Translations under genes and position numbers: made by a program
The notes under the pieces: model-generated
Told to the model about the DNA's origin: nothing
The model's database searches: none
Seen by the model: the letters and a program-made list of their open reading frames with translations, nothing else
Part shown: in pieces, positions 52,200 through 62,518 of the stretch
Layout of the letters: every line of letters begins with the position of its first letter
How positions within the stretch are numbered: position 1 is the stretch's first letter
Source: Ascarosepion bandense
Taxonomy: Eukaryota; Mollusca; Cephalopoda; Sepiida; Sepiidae
DNA: 64,000 nucleotides
Direction: 5' to 3'
NCBI GenBank assembly: GCA_037127315.1
Contig: JBBBDQ010000913.1
Span: 6,815,001 to 6,879,000, forward strand

Positions 52200-52701
52200 T
52201 CTAATCTAAACTTATTTATAAGTGGAACTTTGTTTGTGTATGTGTGTCCGTTACCAATAGACTCCGAAACGGCTGAACCGATTTTCTTGAAAATTTACAC
52301 AGTTGTACTATAAGCGTCTGCGAGTGTTCTTAGCTAGGTTTTGTGTCGAGGTACCCCCGATAAATATCGAAAATCGATAATCGAAAAAGTCGGGTTATAG
52401 AAGGAGTGGTCCGATTTTAATAAAATTTGATACACTCATAGACAAAAACATAAGAAACGATATTCAGAAGTTTCAAGGTTGCAGTTCTTACAATAGTGCA
52501 GAAAAGTTGATATCAATACCAGGAAATCAAAATTTGACTTACATTCATTCACTTTTCTTTCAGTCTACGGTTTCGCTTCAACTGAAAACAACTATTGCTT
52601 TTTAGTCTTTCGTGCTAACGTCCAAAGAGTCTGAGCTCCAGAACCATGGATTAGTTTTAAAGCTTTCATTACACCCGAGCAGCACCGGGCTATACTGCTA
52701 G
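52200..52701 (+). mobile_element. Non-autonomous Helitron, subtype 1
   Basis: TCTAATCTAAAC start; 'gctgaaccgattttcttgaa' block; end 'cccgagcagcaccgggc', tatactg, CTAG, then T. 502 bp. Confidence 0.83.
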
Positions 52702-53101
52702 TATATATATAAAAGGCTAGATGTTTGTGTGTGCGTCTGTTTATCTGACTGTATGTCTGTATTTTTTTCAGCCTTTTTATTTTAGTTTTTGCTTCGGGTT
52801 TGGCTCTAAGTAGGTATAATTGTAGTTCTCAGTCTCAGCCATGATGCCATTTACTCAGAGGACTTATTTAACCTTCAAAATTCAGTTTACGACGAAAAAA
52901 ACTTATTTGATATCGATACCGGGAAATCAAAATTTGACTTACATCCATTCGTTTTTCTTTTAGTCTACGGTTTTGCTTTAACTGGAAACAACTATTGCTT
53001 TTTAGTCTTTTGTGCCAACGTCCAAAGAGTGTGAGCTCTAGGACCATGGATTAGTTTTAAAGCTTTCATTACACCCGAGCAACGCCGGGCTATACTGCTA
53101 G
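52702..53101 (+). mobile_element. Non-autonomous Helitron, subtype 2, head-to-tail with subtype 1
   Basis: After a short (TA)n it begins 'aaaaggctagatgtttgtgt', shares the last ~200 bp with subtype 1 and ends 'cccgagcaacgccgggc', tatactg, CTAG. The same 5' segment appears at 35893. Confidence 0.75.
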
Positions 53102-53815
53102 TTAATTTTAAAATTAAAAACGTCTAGGTGCCATAGCGAATAGCTCATCTGAACAATTACAATGAAAGTTATATAGTTATAGAAAAAGCAACAAAACTTG
53201 ATGAAGAGTTGCCTGATTAATCGTCACAAGGCATTGTAAATAATGGTGAACATACAACTAAATAAAATTTAATTGCACTTTATTTTTTTGAAGAATGAAA
53301 CTGATAAACGAAAACGGAAATTATTTATGACTTAATCTAATAGATCACAAGAAGTCAAGATGAGTAATGTTATTGTGTAAAATACTTCAATACGCTTGTA
53401 TGTAAAAATTCTACAAGGCAATTTAGTATGATAGATGCCACCTTATGAACGCTGAGCCATCGGTCTTTAAGTGGCACTCCCGGAATTAATATGAAAATAT
53501 GTTTGACAAAAAAGAAAAATAAAGATGAATAGTTGCTATGATAAATCAATTATGATTGATTGATCAGTTATGTTTGATCAGTATGCATGCAGTAGAGACT
53601 GAGAGCTTTTACAAGCAGCTCCGAGAGTTCGTCGCGAGATTTGCAGCAAAGAAATAAGTTGCTTGACCTTGACCCCCACTACTTTTTATATTAATAAGAT
53701 CATGGGACACATCTGTATTTAGAAACCCGTAGTGATTACGTAAAACATTTTTTCTTTTTCATTTTTATGATCGAATATCCTTTATGGCAGTAATTATTAG
53801 ACACTCTGGTTATAG
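53102..53815. other. No feature recognised
   Basis: AT-rich spacer with no repeat partner or coding signal found. Confidence 0.4.
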
Positions 53816-53817
53816 AT

Positions 53818-53955
53818 GTGGCATTTCAATGTGGTGTTATGATTAGCAAGCTTGTCTTGCTAGAACAGATTACAGCTGAGTAATGAGTTCGATCCTCACT
53901 GGTTTCTTAATACATTCGGCCTTTTGTCACGCGCTTAGAAAATCACCAACCCCCC
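53818..53955 (+). mobile_element. SINE-C single unit
   Basis: A box region 'caatgtggtgttatgattag', B box 'gagttcgatcc' (53885-53895), then 'gcgcttagaaaatcacc'. Confidence 0.68.
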
Positions 53956-54104
53956 CCAAGTACCAATCAATGATGCATGTTTTCGGTATACTAGGAGAAC
54001 CCTCCTAGCGATCAGTCTATCATTGATACCTTTTGGAAGCTCTTCCAAATGATCAGTTATTGATGCCTTCATGGCAAAACCAACACCAGATTCTCTCCTT
54101 CCTT

Positions 54105-54962
54105 CCACTCAACCATCCGACCGTGCATTGAATACTGTTTAATTGGAGTAGATAGACTAAACTATCGCCCGGTTCACACCCCACCCACGTCTATTGAACA
54201 GGTGAAGAGGCTCATCCCTTGTTTCCTGTTTAGGATGTGGTTTCCGGTTTTCTCTTTTCCAATCTTTTCACTCTTACGTAGCCCCCTGCGCATCAGTGGC
54301 GTTTTCGCCTCGCTTGGGGTGATATGATTAAAAAAAAAAAAAAATCTGGTCAGGCGCCCCTGCTGTTCATCTCAGTGTTCTCGACAAGCTTCAAAGGAGA
54401 ATCTGTAATGTGATAGGTTCCGATCTGGCAGCTCGACTTCAGCCACTTTCTCACCGACGGGATGTGGATTTCCTTTGTCTCTTCTACAAGTATTTTCATG
54501 GCTTCTGCTCCGACGAACCCCCCTCCTCAAGAATTTACTCGTGCAACTAAGTCCCACCCATTTACAGTTAAATCAACCAAATGCAGCCGACAATTCTACT
54601 CCATCAGCTTCTTTTCTCACACTTCCCGCCTGTGGAACTCCTTTCCATATACTTGCTTTCCTGACGGCTACAACCTCCAGGAAGTTAAATGCAATGTCAA
54701 TTTTTATTTCTTATCCACTTGACGCCCGATCTTTCTACATCATCCCGTAAATATTGTTCTTTTCATTTCTCTCTACCTTCGCAACTGTCGTCACACCTGT
54801 GTTCCCATCCTTCTCTTACACTTTCTCTGACACCCTTTGTAATTGGTTCGTCTTTCTCTTCACTCTCCTCCTGCCTAAACTTTCACTCTCTTATGTAGCC
54901 CCCTGCGCATCAGTGTCGGTACCGCCTTGCTTGGGTGGGGGGTGAAACGATAAATCTACTTT
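54105..54962 (+). pseudogene. LINE-A C-terminus and tail, split by nested LINE-tailed element
   Basis: The coding frame reads HPTVHBI-type 'ccgaccgtgcattgaatact' (RPCIEYC) at 54117-54145. It resumes at 54347 with SGAPAVHLSVLDKL, QRRICNVIGSDLAARLQPLS and SHTSRLWNSFPYTCFPDGYN. The tail 'cagtgtcggtaccgccttgc' ends near 54955. The 54146-54346 insertion interrupts it. Confidence 0.82.
54146..54346 (+). mobile_element. LINE-tailed satellite element, single 140-bp unit
   Basis: One S unit ('cccggttcacaccccaccc', 'gaggctcatcccttgtttcc') joined to 'tagccccctgcgcatcagtg', 'cttggggtgatatgatta' and A14. It lies inside a LINE-A coding region. Same composite as 37606-38087. Confidence 0.82.
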
Positions 54963-55205
54963 CAAAAGAAATTCCAAGGAGACAAAATTTATTAAGAACT
55001 ACAATGGACAGGAATTATAAAGTGCTCTGATCACCTACACCCTGAGAAGAAGTGCGATAATGACATACTTCACAGTACAGACCAGAGAAAAAAAATTCTG
55101 TTCTGGCGCACAACAATACATCATTGTAAATCACTTTGTCTCTTTTTCGGGTGTTGCTTGAGTTGTCTGATTAATTAATTTCTTTTTTTCTTTCACAACG
55201 TATAG
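54963..55205. other. No feature recognised
   Basis: Single-copy-looking sequence upstream of the candidate exon; would be intronic if that exon is real. Confidence 0.3.
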
Positions 55206-55474
55206 AAGTAAAAAAGAATAAGGCCGGATTTTCAGGTCATGATATTCTTCAGTTCAAAATCGGTCATTTTACTACCGCATTAATTCGGAAAACCAACGTT
55301 ACTTATGAACTAGATCTTCAGAAAGTGAGGCGCATCGTTGAGGGTAAACACAAACACAAACACAAACACGCGGACCTTAGGAGCAAAGCAGCTGTAGCAC
55401 CTACAACAGTCAAAAAATATCTTGCCCAAATCAGCAAAGCAATGAAAGGACATAATTCAAATTGCACGGTTTGA
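55206..55474 (+). CDS. Candidate terminal coding exon, unknown protein
   Basis: After a good acceptor-like context (ttctttttttctttcacaac, then gtatag at 55199-55204) a frame stays open for 88 codons to TGA. It reads GFSGHDILQFKIGHFTTALI, then a (KH)4 run, then TTVKKYLAQISKAMKGHN. No repeat copy exists in the window and composition is protein-like, but I recognise no family. A chance frame is quite possible. Confidence 0.25.
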
Positions 55475-55662
55475 ATACTGAATATTTCCAGAATAAGACC
55501 TACGCGCAATTCAAGGTAGCAGCTTACTAAAGGGAGTTGTTTTGTGGACGTAATAATATTAAATTATGACGAGGATAGATAACAGTTGACCCTAAACCTG
55601 TATTATTCATTTACGTGTGGCATCAGTTGGTCACGAGAAACCTTGTATCTGCGCCCAAAGAG

Positions 55663-55985
55663 TTACGAATCAGTTGCTGGTGGCGGTGCAGCATTTGTTA
55701 TGGCTGTACAGGCCCACACGAGAGTGACAGTCTCGATTGTAACGGATGCATGTGAAGACGCCAACCCCCGATGTCGCTTTGTTGTTTTCTTTCCGTCGAG
55801 CACGTTTCTCTTCGGTGACTTCGCTTCTCCTCTCCTCACTCCAGCCCTCGGTGTAAATCGCTTCTCTAGCGCGAGTGATCGTTGGCGACGTCTTCCCACC
55901 TCTCAATGCCTATGTTCATCGCCATCGTGTTGCTTTTGCAGACGTCTTTAAAGCGAAGATGAGGTCGCCCTCGTGTCTTCTTGTT
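55663..55985 (-). pseudogene. LINE (third type) C-terminal zinc-finger fragment
   Basis: Minus strand, in shifting frames: 'HLRFKDVCK'-like start, IERWEDVANDHSR-like middle, then RNRDCHSRVGLYSH-type end (seen as YNRDCHSRVGLYSHNKC). This matches the RCDHSRIGLYSHxxxC finger at the C-terminus of a widespread non-LTR family. The second zinc cysteine is lost, and at least two frameshifts occur. Confidence 0.6.
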
Positions 55986-56142
55986 GGTGAGTATTCATTT
56001 AGAGTTCTTAAAATACTAATGTAACACTAAATGCACATTATTACACCCAGCAACTGCAACCTGTCCATAAACATTTGGTCGTAAATCGCATTTCGCTTTT
56101 CGGCAAGAATAATTCAGGAAATAATTGGGGGTTCGCTTGGTC
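55985..56142 (+). repeat. Family Z left part before the solo LTR
   Basis: 'ttagagttcttaaaatact', 'cccagcaactgcaacctgtc', 'cataaacatttggtc'. Aligns with 48485-48590. Confidence 0.6.
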
Positions 56143-56585
56143 TGTTTTATCCCACGTGTGATATTGCCCCAACTGTTTATTGTTGTGGAGGAATATCCTG
56201 TCTTATCCAGGAATGGGTATGGCCCGGGCTATAAAAGACCGGGATTAGAACGAAGTGATCGAGAGTGTTCGTGATTATACGGAAGTCTTCGTCCTTATCC
56301 GAGAGTGATCGTGATTATACGAGAGTTATCGACTTTAGTCGAGAGCCATTGGCCTTAGACAAGAGTTAGACGTCACTAGACGGAAGCCTTCTTCTCAAGA
56401 CGGACGCATACGTCCTATACCGAGACATTACCTTCTTAATTGTTATTCGTGTTAACTGTTCGTTGGTGTACTTGTATTTGGTTTATTGTTCTGGGGTATA
56501 ATAAATCACTATTTATATATACTCAGTGTTAAGAGTTATTTCTTGCACTATTCTTTCTCTGTTTAGCCCCTCCCGGGATAAAACA
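56143..56585 (+). mobile_element. Solo LTR (443 bp)
   Basis: Perfect 11-bp inverted termini TGTTTTATCCC...GGGATAAAACA. Internal TATA 'gctataaaagacc' (56228-56240) and 'ataataaatc' poly-A signal (56509-56518). 'gagtgatcgtgattatacg'-type subrepeats lie downstream of the TATA. Family Z continues on both sides. No clear target duplication; family of retrotransposon unknown. Confidence 0.72.
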
Positions 56586-56700
56586 ATTATTAACCTTCAA
56601 AATGTTTTGATGGGGAAAATTTCTCCAATGAAAACCAGATTTAAGATTTCAACAAAAACTTGTTCACGTCAAAACCTGCTTGATAAGTATCAATAAATCA
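56586..56700 (+). repeat. Family Z right part
   Basis: 'tgttttgatggggaaaattt', 'ctccaatgaaaacc', as at 51560-51590. Confidence 0.5.
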
Positions 56701-56963
56701 CGCCAAGATTGCAGTGGTTCCTGAATCATCCTCTCGGGAGCCTGTTGCACAAAGTAGTGACTCTTTGAAAGAAACTGCTTGAATGGAACATTTCCTTTTT
56801 TTTTATCAATGGAATACAAATAAAATAAGAAAGGTTCGCTTTTGTATACATAGTCTTCACTGTAAAAGATTGGTCGGAACTGTTAGAACTATGTAATGTA
56901 AACCGTCAGAACATTTTCCGTTGATGTATATATTTTAATCGTTTATTATCGTTATTAATGGCG
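56701..56963. other. No feature recognised
   Basis: Spacer, AT-rich. Confidence 0.35.
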
Positions 56964-57795
56964 GATGTCGTGGTCCAGTGTATATCGCTCGGAACGAGAA
57001 ATCGGAGAGCCGAGTTCGAATTCCAGGTGAATTCCTTGCATTCACTTAAGCGCAAATATCCTTGGGAAAGGTATTAATCCGTCTCTTCCTTCTAGTTATG
57101 GGTTAAATAACAGGACAGATAGGGTTCTATAGCCTTGGCTGGCAACCAGTCTACCGCAAAAAGTAATGGCAACCGCATCATCATTTATCCATCACACCCA
57201 GATGGTGCATAGGGCAGCAACTTTTTGTTGCTGTTTCTGGAACAAACTGCTTTTTTTACGGGGCAGAGTTGTTAGCCCTGCAGCCAACCCTCAGACATGG
57301 AGGACCGGTGGACCATTCTTGGTCCTTACGTTTACAGAATCTGGTATTACCGAATGGTCACCCATTTAAGTACTGACCAGGCTCGATGGCAGCCTACTGC
57401 AGGATAATCTTCTGTCCAGTCAGTCAGGTCTCGAAAGGAACATGATCGCCCAAAGCGTGTAACAGGTATGACACTTAACTGACTGATTGAATATAATAGT
57501 TAGAAACATGTTTAAGGGTTTTACTGGGCATAAAGTGGGGGATTGGCTTTCTATTGTTATGAAGTAATAAGCTGAGTCCCCTCTAATTAATACTTAATAA
57601 TATAATACATATCTTCTCCCTCTAGCTATGAGTCAAATAACAGGACAGATTGGGTTCTATAGCCTTGACTGGCAACCAGTCTACCACAGAAGGCAATGGC
57701 AACCTACTGCGGGATAATATTCTGCCCAGTCAATCATGTTTCTTTCGAGACGTGATCGCCCATGCGTGTATCACGTATGACAATTAACTGACTGA
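56964..57795 (+). mobile_element. SINE-A composite dimer, second copy, with nested 5S SINE
   Basis: Headed SINE-A (56964-57174 and 57387-57482), spacer 57483-57609, headless SINE-A (57610-57795). Spacer and junction match 17476-17610, 40 kb away. A reverse 5S-type SINE interrupts the first half. Confidence 0.85.
57175..57386 (-). mobile_element. 5S-headed SINE nested in SINE-A
   Basis: (atg)n tail at left ('catcatcatttatccatcac'), body 'ggtggaccattcttggtcc', 5' end truncated inside the 5S region ('gtactgaccaggctcg'). Flanking SINE-A sequence 'atggcaacc'/'atggcagcc' on both sides looks like a 9-bp target duplication. Confidence 0.85.
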
Positions 57796-57834
57796 TAATC
57801 GTTTATAATTTTAATCGTATATATTTTAATGTCA

Positions 57835-58130
57835 GTAGAACTCAAAGGTTACAGAGATCAAAGTGAAATAGAACGAGAAGTCTGAAAATGAGGAGGGTTG
57901 AGTAAAGGAACAGGCAGTGGGAAAGTAACTGAAACTGAAATGCCAGGTCAGGACCAATAATGTTGCTGATTCTTTGGATTTTATCAAAAACCTCTAAATA
58001 TATAATAGAAGCACCGGACCATATTATGGCAGCAATATTCTAAGCATGGACGAATATAGAATGTTGAATATATAAGATAGATTCTGGAGAGAAAAAAATT
58101 GTTTAGCACGACACTCAACACCAGAAAAAC
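57835..58130 (-). pseudogene. LINE-A internally deleted fragment
   Basis: UTR piece ('acagagatcaaagtgaaata') joined to RT C-terminal sequence ('gggaaagtaactgaaact..atgccaggtcagg', 'catggacgaatatagaatg'). Confidence 0.6.
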
Positions 58131-58204
58131 ATGATTTTTTCTTTATTTTTATAACCGATTAAAAGTTATTAATTTAGGATTAAAATCTTAATTAGTGAAT
58201 ATTC

Positions 58205-60295
58205 CCGAATTAGCAGCTCAGATACAGTCACTTTTTCACCGGTGCAATGGGGCTTAACTGTGTCTCTTCTACAAATACTTTCACGGCTTCTGCTCCGATG
58301 AACTTAGCTCTCTGGTGCCCCCTATGTATGAATATACTCGAGCAACAAGATTAGCAACTAGGTCCCACCCTTTTACTGTGAAACCAATAAATTGCAAACG
58401 CAAATTCTACTCCATCAGCTTCTTTTCTCGCACTTCCCGCCTGTGGAATTCCCTTCCATTTACTTGCTTCCCCGAGAGATACAATATCCAAGAATTTAAA
58501 TGTAAAGTCAATAATCATCTCCTATTTCACTGACTTGCATCCTCTTCCTCATGCTCTTTTCTCCGTCCACTCTACTCTCATCAGTATTCTCATCCTTCTC
58601 TTACCCACTTCCTGATACCTCCTATAACCTGTCACTCTTTCTCATAACTTTCCTATGTAAACTGCCTTGCTTGGGGCGATATGATTATGAGAGAAATTCT
58701 CTTCAGATAAGGCATTTGAAAAGGCATAATGTAAAATATGAACCAGTTTTTGTTTTTGTTTTTAATAAATAAATCGTAAAGAAATTCGTTTTGTAATAAA
58801 ATAAATTGAATTTCTTATTTTTTATTAATATAATGTTTTCAGTAGTCTGAATAATTATCGAAACGTTAAAGAACGTCATAAAAAAACGTAGGGTCCATTG
58901 GGAATGGGAGGGGAGCTGAAAAATTTACACGAGCCACAAGATTAGCAATTAGGTCCCACCCGTTTACTGTGAAACCAATAAAATGTAAACGTAAATTCTA
59001 CTCCATCAGCTTCTTTTCTTGCACTTCCCGCCTGTGGAATTCCCTTCCATTTACTTGCTTCCCCGAGAGATACAATATCCAAGAATTTAAATGTAAAGTC
59101 AATAATCATCTCCTATTTCACTGACTTGCATCCTCTTCCTCATGCTCTTTTCTCCGTCCACTCTACTCTCATCAGTATTCTCATCCTTCTCTTACCCACT
59201 TCCTGATACCTCCTATAACCTGTCACTCTTTCTCATAACTTTCCTATGTAAACTGCCTTGCTTGGGGCGATATGATTATGAGAGAAATTTTCTTCAGATA
59301 AGGCATTTGAAAAGGCATAATGTAAAATATGAATCAGTTTTTGTTTTTGTTTTTAATAAATAAATCGTAAAGAAATTCGTTTTGTAATAAAATAAATTGA
59401 ATTTCTTATTTTTTATTAATATAATGTTTTCAGTAGTCTGAATAATTATCGAAACGTTAAAGAACGTCATAAAAAAAACGTAGGGTCCATTGGGAATGGG
59501 AGGGGAGCTGAAAAATTTACACGAGCCACAAGATTAGCAATTAGGTCCCACCCGTTTACTGTGAAACCAATAAAATGTAAACGTAAATTCTACTCCATCA
59601 GCTTCTTTTCTTGCACTTCCCGCCTGTGAAATTCCCTTCCATTTACTCGTTTTCCCCGGCAGCTACAATCTCCAAGAATTTAAATGTAAAGTCAATAGTC
59701 ATCTCCTATCTCACTAACCTGCATCCTCTCTCTCATGCTCCTTTCTCCGTCTACTCTACTCTCATCAGTATTCTCACCCTTCTCTTACCCACTTCCTGAC
59801 ACTTCTCACCCTTCTCTTACATTACTTCCTGACGTCTACTTGCTCCCTCGACAGCTACAATCTCCAAGAATTTAAATGTAAAGTCAATAGTTATCTTGTA
59901 TCTCTCTAAACTGCATCCTCCCTCTCATGCTCTTTTATCCGTCCATTCTACTCTCATCAGTATTCTCATCCTTCTCTTACCCACTTCCTGATACCTCCTA
60001 TAACCTGTCACTTTCTCATAACTTTCCTATGTAAACTGCCTTGCTTGGGGCGATATGATTATGAGAGAAATTCTCTTCAGATAAGGCATTTGAAAAGGCA
60101 TAATGTAAAATATGAATAAGTTTTTTTGTAATTGTTTTTAATAAATAAATCGTAAAGAAATTCGTTTTGTAATAAAATAAATTGAATTTCTTATTTTTTA
60201 TGAACATAATGCTTTCAGTAGTCTGAAGAATTATCGAAACTTTAAAGAACGTCATAAAAAAACGTAGGGTCCATTGGGAATAGAGGGGAGCTGAA
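58205..60295 (+). repeat. Tandem triplication of a LINE-A 3' end plus ~250 bp flank (~592-bp unit)
   Basis: Unit starts 'agattagcaa.taggtccca' at about 58348, 58939 and 59530. Each unit holds SFFSRTSRLWNSLPFTCF coding, the 3' UTR, 'gccttgcttggggcgatatg' and a shared unique flank ending 'gggtccattgggaat'. Copies 1 and 2 are nearly identical. Copy 3 has an internal ~150-bp partial duplication (59820-59960). The first copy also has upstream RT sequence from 58205. Confidence 0.85.
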
Positions 60296-60732
60296 ACGGC
60301 GATGAAAAATTATCACTTCATTCGGACTGATATCCTTATACTTGTTGTATTTATCACAACATTTTGATCATTATGCTCTCCAGCCTTATTTGAGTGTTTG
60401 TGGATTTTAATATATCTGTTCTAATAGCTTTCTCGCTACAATTTAGTGACATTGATGACCATGTAAAGATTGTCTTTACATATTTGCTCACATCCACTAT
60501 ATATATAAGATAATTCGTTTGCTACGAATTAAATTAGAAAAAAAAAAAGACGAAAATAGAAATCTTACAAATACGAGAGTTATGAGTGGTGAAGATTTAC
60601 CTACCCGACCCACTTCCTCACCTCCACTACGAATACCAATTTTCTGAGGTTTGGGCATTGAAATACAAATTTGTGTTTAGAAGGCCTAATTTAGGTACAT
60701 TTATTTTGAAATAGTTCCTGGTTGAGCTGTTA
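60296..60732. other. No feature recognised
   Basis: AT-rich spacer; no coding or repeat call. Confidence 0.35.
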
Positions 60733-60806
60733 AGACGAATCAGCTCAGTTGATTGCTTCCTCTATGTAGTTAGTGGTTGCAGGTTCAAATCCTGCTAAAT
60801 GACACA
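60733..60806 (+). pseudogene. tRNA-like sequence (decayed tRNA or SINE head)
   Basis: A-box-like 'cagctcagttgattgc' and a perfect T-arm gcagg-ttcaaat-cctgc (60778-60794). Acceptor ends do not pair and the anticodon arm is unclear, so it is not a functional tRNA. Confidence 0.5.
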
Positions 60807-60837
60807 TTTACTTAAAATAAATGGCTGGTAGAGTTTT

Positions 60838-61497
60838 ATTTTTAATCATTTCATCATAAGAAAGGCGGTACCGCCACTGGAGCACAGGAGGCTACATAAG
60901 AGAAGAGTAAAAGTTTAAGCAGGAATGAGGAGAAATACGAACCATTTACAGGGAGTGTCGGAGAAAGGGCAAGAGAAGAATGGGAATACGAGTGTGAAAA
61001 CAGTTGCGAGGGTAGAGTGAGAAAGGAAAAGAACACGATACACGAAGTGATGGGAAAAGAACGAGAAAGGGACTGGAGTCAAGTGGACAAGAGATGGGAA
61101 TTGACATTGCATTTAAATTCTTGGAGATTGTAGCTGTCAATGAAGCAAGTATACGGAAGGAAGTTCCACAGGCGAGACGTGCGAGAAAAGAAGCTGATGG
61201 AGTAGAAATAGCGGCTGCATTTAGTTGATTTAACTGTAAAAGGGTGGGACCTTGTTGCCAATCAGGTTGCTCGAGTAAATTCCTGTGGATGAGGACATCA
61301 GTGAGCTAAACTCGTCGAAGCAGACGCCATGACATTTTTTGTAGAATAGACAGAGGGAAGCCACATCCCGTCAGTGAGAAAGTAACTGGAGTTGAGCTGC
61401 CAGCTCGGTAGCGATCACGTTACAGATTCTCTTTTGGAGCCTGTCAAGAACCCTAAGATGAATGGCAAGGGCACCCGACCAGATATGCCAACAGTAA
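60838..61497 (-). pseudogene. LINE-A C-terminus and tail
   Basis: Reverse tail 'cataagaaaggcggtaccgc', UTR, then the coding frame ATRSHPFTVKSTKCSRYFYS, SFFSRTSRLWNFLPYTCFID (61261-61079) and upstream LSH/IQ..ICN blocks to 61490. Confidence 0.8.
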
Positions 61498-61647
61498 ACA
61501 TACTGTTTAATTAAAATAAGAATATCTACTCAAATACGAGTATATATTAAAAATGATGTTCGAAATATATATATATACATATATAGAGTCATCCGCAGAC
61601 AGATCTGTTTCGCTGTATCACAGCTCATTAGTACGGTTAGACTCCGA

Positions 61648-61720
61648 TTGCTTTTAACCCAGGATTGAAACCTGACCGAATTGGCTTCAGTCGGCGATTC
61701 TACCGCTGAGCTATGGGCGC
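61648..61720 (-). pseudogene. tRNA-like sequence (SINE head or decayed tRNA)
   Basis: Minus strand: GCGCCCA start, A box 'tagctcagcggtagaa', B box 'ggtttcaatcctggg'. The 3' acceptor strand does not pair with the 5' strand and there is no intact anticodon arm. It continues into 'gagctgtgatacagcgaaac', suggesting a retroposon. Confidence 0.5.
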
Positions 61721-61809
61721 TCGGTAGAATAAGGCAGACTTTTTAGCGTGTATGTTATCATTATACACCCCCAATAGCCAGAGTGCTCTAATTCATTACT
61801 GAATGAGCT

Positions 61810-61815
61810 ATGAAA

Positions 61816-61857
<42 letters not shown>

Positions 61858-61863
61858 TTTCAT
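61810..61863. repeat. Perfect palindrome around (TA)n
   Basis: 'atgaaacct' (AT)n 'aggtttcat': nine-base inverted flanks on a (TA)n core, total about 54 bp, able to form a hairpin or cruciform. Confidence 0.85.
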
Positions 61864-62516
61864 TAAATATTATAGATATATTATGTGTATTTATTTTATA
61901 TAGTTCTCTGATTATGTTTTTCATGTTAAGATGAAATTCATCAAGGAAGGCACCACATTTTTTGTTAACCCAAGTGTTTCAATCTCCTCTGAGATCATCC
62001 TCAGGTGTGGATTACAAAAATAAACTTAATGTAAATGTAATCTTTGTGATATTGACTTTTTAAAACACGCGTGAACGCGCTCTGCAAAAAAAAAAAAAAA
62101 AAGAAAAGAAGCCTTCCCAATACAAGGAGGTAACAAGAGATGGTAAATTGCAAAATGGTGTTAAATGTTAGTCAACTCAAATTTTAAAAAATTGCTACTA
62201 TACTCGTAATATACATAAATTCTGTTCAGTGTTTGTGGGTTGTCTTTAATATAGAGGGCCTCGAGAATGTTTTTTATGATTTCGTGATGTAGTCAACAAG
62301 TATTTTCTTGTATTTAAATGTTGTGAGATAAAACTCATATCCGATAAATGGAGTGTAAGACTTTTAGATATGGTTGTAAACCCAACATATATACTTACTT
62401 TTTAGTTGGATATATTCAAAGAACATTTAAATTGATATACAATGTTGGTCTTTTCCAAATCACTAGTTGACGAAGAAGAGCTATTGCCCCTGATTAATCT
62501 TGTATTAAATTTAGTA
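61864..62516. other. Unclassified, with a retroelement-tail-like motif
   Basis: 'tcctctgagatcatcctcag' preceded by 'acccaagtgtttcaatc' (61970-62005) resembles the 'cctgagga..ga..gaaac' motif found near tails of some retroelements. Nothing else recognised. Confidence 0.3.
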
Positions 62517-62518
62517 TA

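Noticed and set aside
60733..60806. Functional tRNA gene
   Set aside because: T-arm is good but acceptor and anticodon stems do not form.
61648..61720. Functional tRNA gene on the minus strand
   Set aside because: A and B boxes present but the acceptor stem fails and it continues as a retroposon-like sequence.
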